Of a stretch of 23,150 nucleotides of DNA, positions 21,979 to 23,150 are shown one piece after another. How positions within the stretch are numbered: position 1 is the stretch's first letter; the number at the start of each line of letters is the position of its first letter. A program made the position numbers and the translations under genes. The stretch covers positions 1-23,150 of the IMG/VR virus record IMGVR_UViG_3300025131_010066. One strand, written 5' to 3'. The notes beneath the pieces were generated by a model that worked only from the letters and a program-made list of their open reading frames with translations, made no database searches and was not told the DNA's origin. The stretch is from a virus.

Positions 21979-22907
21979 TGTATGAAATAAATCACCTCGT
22001 GATCGAAGGTGCGGACTTAAGCGGGAAGTCAACACTGATCAGCAACCTCCATGGTGCCACCAACTACCGGTGGAACATCCATGACCGATCATACTTGTCG
22101 CGAGTCTGTTGCGCGCAGATGTACGGGAGAGACAAGAAGCAACCCATTCGAGGGATGTGGAAAGAGTTGTCGAACCTGAACAACGTCTATGTCATCTTGC
22201 TCCCGTCGGCACACACTTTGCAAGAACGGTTCAAAGTCCGCGGTGATGACGTTCAAAGTCATGAGACACTGCCGATTATGCGCGGGTGGTTTGAGATTTG
22301 GGCATCCTCTCTGGAGGGGCTTCCGAACGTTATTGTGATCCGTGAAGAGCTGGATGAGCAGGACATGTGCGCAGCTGTGCTAGATAAGTTAACTGCCATG
22401 GAGAGAATGACGGAGATCCAGACAGGACATTTCGTCCGAGACTTCGCTAGGATGGCGCCAGAGCCCAATGGACCGGTGGACATAAGTCTGCGGCTCGATC
22501 CTAAGTGGGACTTCTCATCGATTTTGTTCCACCCGCGAGAAAAAGAGTACTATGATGCAGTTGAAGTGGATGCTTGTCGTGTCATCAGAAACGAGATGGC
22601 CGGCGACAACCCATACGGAAAAAGACAAGGGCTCTATAGCCGACGGTTTTACTACTCTAGTTCCGACTGTTTGTCTTCTGTACACTTTCTCGTGAAGGAT
22701 AAGTGTCTACAGGTCCTATCAGTTTTGAGGAGCACAGACGTGGACAGAAATGCTTCTATCGATTTGAAGTTCCTGTGCCATCTGTCAACAGTTGTTGCCC
22801 GAAAGTTTGGGTGGCCCATTGATGAGATTGAACTCAGCGTTCGTTATAACTGTGCACACGTAAGACATGACCTACCAAAATGGGACAAAGACGAAACCCA
22901 GGAATGA
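21975..22907 (+). CDS. Fusion of P-loop dNMP kinase-like and thymidylate-synthase-like domains
   Basis: A 310-residue protein from ATG 21975 (ATG 21978 possible), with GGAGGG 21964-21969. Residues 1-145 resemble thymidylate/deoxynucleoside kinases: LVIEGADLSGKSTLISNL (Walker A 12-19) and HDRSYLSRV (36-44). Residues about 190-285 resemble the C-terminal half of thymidylate synthase: SRRFYYSSSDCLSSVHFLVK with a Cys (C232) at the nucleophile position, LRSTDV for the phosphate-binding RSxD, and IDL where TS has the FN(I/L) segment. The residue aligned to the TS Asn that reads uracil is Asp263; the same Asn-to-Asp change is known in dCMP hydroxymethylases. The N-terminal half of TS is missing. Substrate and activity are inferred only. 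Confidence 0.65.
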   Translation: MMYEINHLVIEGADLSGKSTLISNLHGATNYRWNIHDRSYLSRVCCAQMYGRDKKQPIRGMWKELSNLNNVYVILLPSAHTLQERFKVRGDDVQSHETLPIMRGWFEIWASSLEGLPNVIVIREELDEQDMCAAVLDKLTAMERMTEIQTGHFVRDFARMAPEPNGPVDISLRLDPKWDFSSILFHPREKEYYDAVEVDACRVIRNEMAGDNPYGKRQGLYSRRFYYSSSDCLSSVHFLVKDKCLQVLSVLRSTDVDRNASIDLKFLCHLSTVVARKFGWPIDEIELSVRYNCAHVRHDLPKWDKDETQE

Positions 22908-22998
22908 AAACAGCAACATAATGCCTATGATTAGTCATGATGTCGCCTAACAAAAAAAAGACGATGAGATATTTAGACGCTGTATTTATGGAGAAAAA

Positions 22999-23150
22999 GT
23001 GAATCAGAGAGATCCAGAGTTTATAATCTATACGGGTCCCATGTTTGGCGGGAAGACATCTAAAATGTTGTCAGCTCTCGATCGGGCGAAGTACCAGACA
23101 AAAACGATCATCCTCTTCAAACCTGCGATGGACCATAGATATGCTGACAG
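22999..23150 (+). CDS. tdk: Thymidine kinase, N-terminal part (cut by window end)
   Basis: A frame from GTG 22999, with GGAG 22990-22993, runs off the right edge after 50 codons. PEFIIYTGPMFGGKTSKML is the type-II thymidine kinase P-loop (usual form GPMFSGKT), followed by TIILFKPAMDHRYA, matching the strand and the KPxxDxR segment of that family. The enzyme salvages thymidine to dTMP. The rest lies beyond the window. The 91-base gap before it holds no gene I can support. Confidence 0.85.
   Translation, partial: MNQRDPEFIIYTGPMFGGKTSKMLSALDRAKYQTKTIILFKPAMDHRYAD

Noticed and set aside
22940-23002. A 20-codon frame before the thymidine kinase
   Set aside because: No ribosome-binding site, no recognisable motif, and lysine-rich content from an A8 run.
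1-23150. CRISPR arrays, insertion sequences and tRNA genes
   Set aside because: I saw no regularly spaced repeats, no transposase, and no complete tRNA cloverleaf on either strand.

Overview
The window looks like part of the genome of a large tailed bacteriophage, probably with a T4-like replication module. Almost every gene lies on the + strand. Genes are tightly packed with TAATG, TAGTG, TGATG or ATGA stop/start overlaps. The content is DNA replication, recombination, repair and nucleotide metabolism, with no ribosomal, tRNA or cellular housekeeping genes seen. Candidate promoters are sigma70-type, often with an extended -10, which suggests transcription by host RNA polymerase.

Layout. Bases 1-171 hold the tail of an upstream gene and an A/T-rich leader with repeated ATTGAA. 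Bases 172-4629 are the replisome core: a gp32-like ssDNA-binding protein with its own terminator, a RecA-type recombinase, a 5'-3' exonuclease/flap nuclease and a DnaB/gp41-type helicase. Bases 4629-7097 encode a B12-dependent (class II) ribonucleotide reductase. Bases 7100-9249 are accessory: a nuclease remnant, a ClpP-like protease, several small unknown genes, and a truncated SLOG-like gene flanked by two copies of a 29-base promoter element. Bases 9250-12094 hold a T4-type ATP DNA ligase, a frameshifted NUMOD3 homing-endonuclease remnant, a macro-domain protein and a Nei/Fpg-like glycosylase. Bases 12095-13006 carry the only minus-strand gene, with an ADP-ribosyltransferase-like C-terminal region. 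Bases 13079-18046 are a long run of nucleotide-metabolism and unknown genes: a MazG/dUTPase-like protein, a MazG-like + HAD nucleotidase fusion, a divergent ThyX, a nucleoside deoxyribosyltransferase, a probable DUF3228 protein and a 27-residue membrane peptide. Bases 18043-23150 contain a broken PD-(D/E)XK endonuclease, a C-family DNA polymerase III alpha subunit, a P-loop nucleotide kinase fused to a thymidylate-synthase-like domain, and the start of a thymidine kinase.

How it fits together. The products could form most of a phage replisome together with a dNTP supply line: reductase, pyrophosphatases, thymidylate synthesis, salvage and kinases. Several details hint at an altered pyrimidine pathway.

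The most striking observation is at 18442-18456. The polymerase PHP domain is interrupted in frame by TGA CCT AAA lying between two identical TCG codons. Removing exactly these nine bases restores the canonical PHP motif. This is the layout expected of a very short translational-bypass element, comparable to T4 gene 60, and it lies beside a decayed endonuclease gene. A mutation, stop readthrough or assembly error could also explain it. Four decayed endonuclease-like or accessory remnants border the reductase, ligase and polymerase genes.
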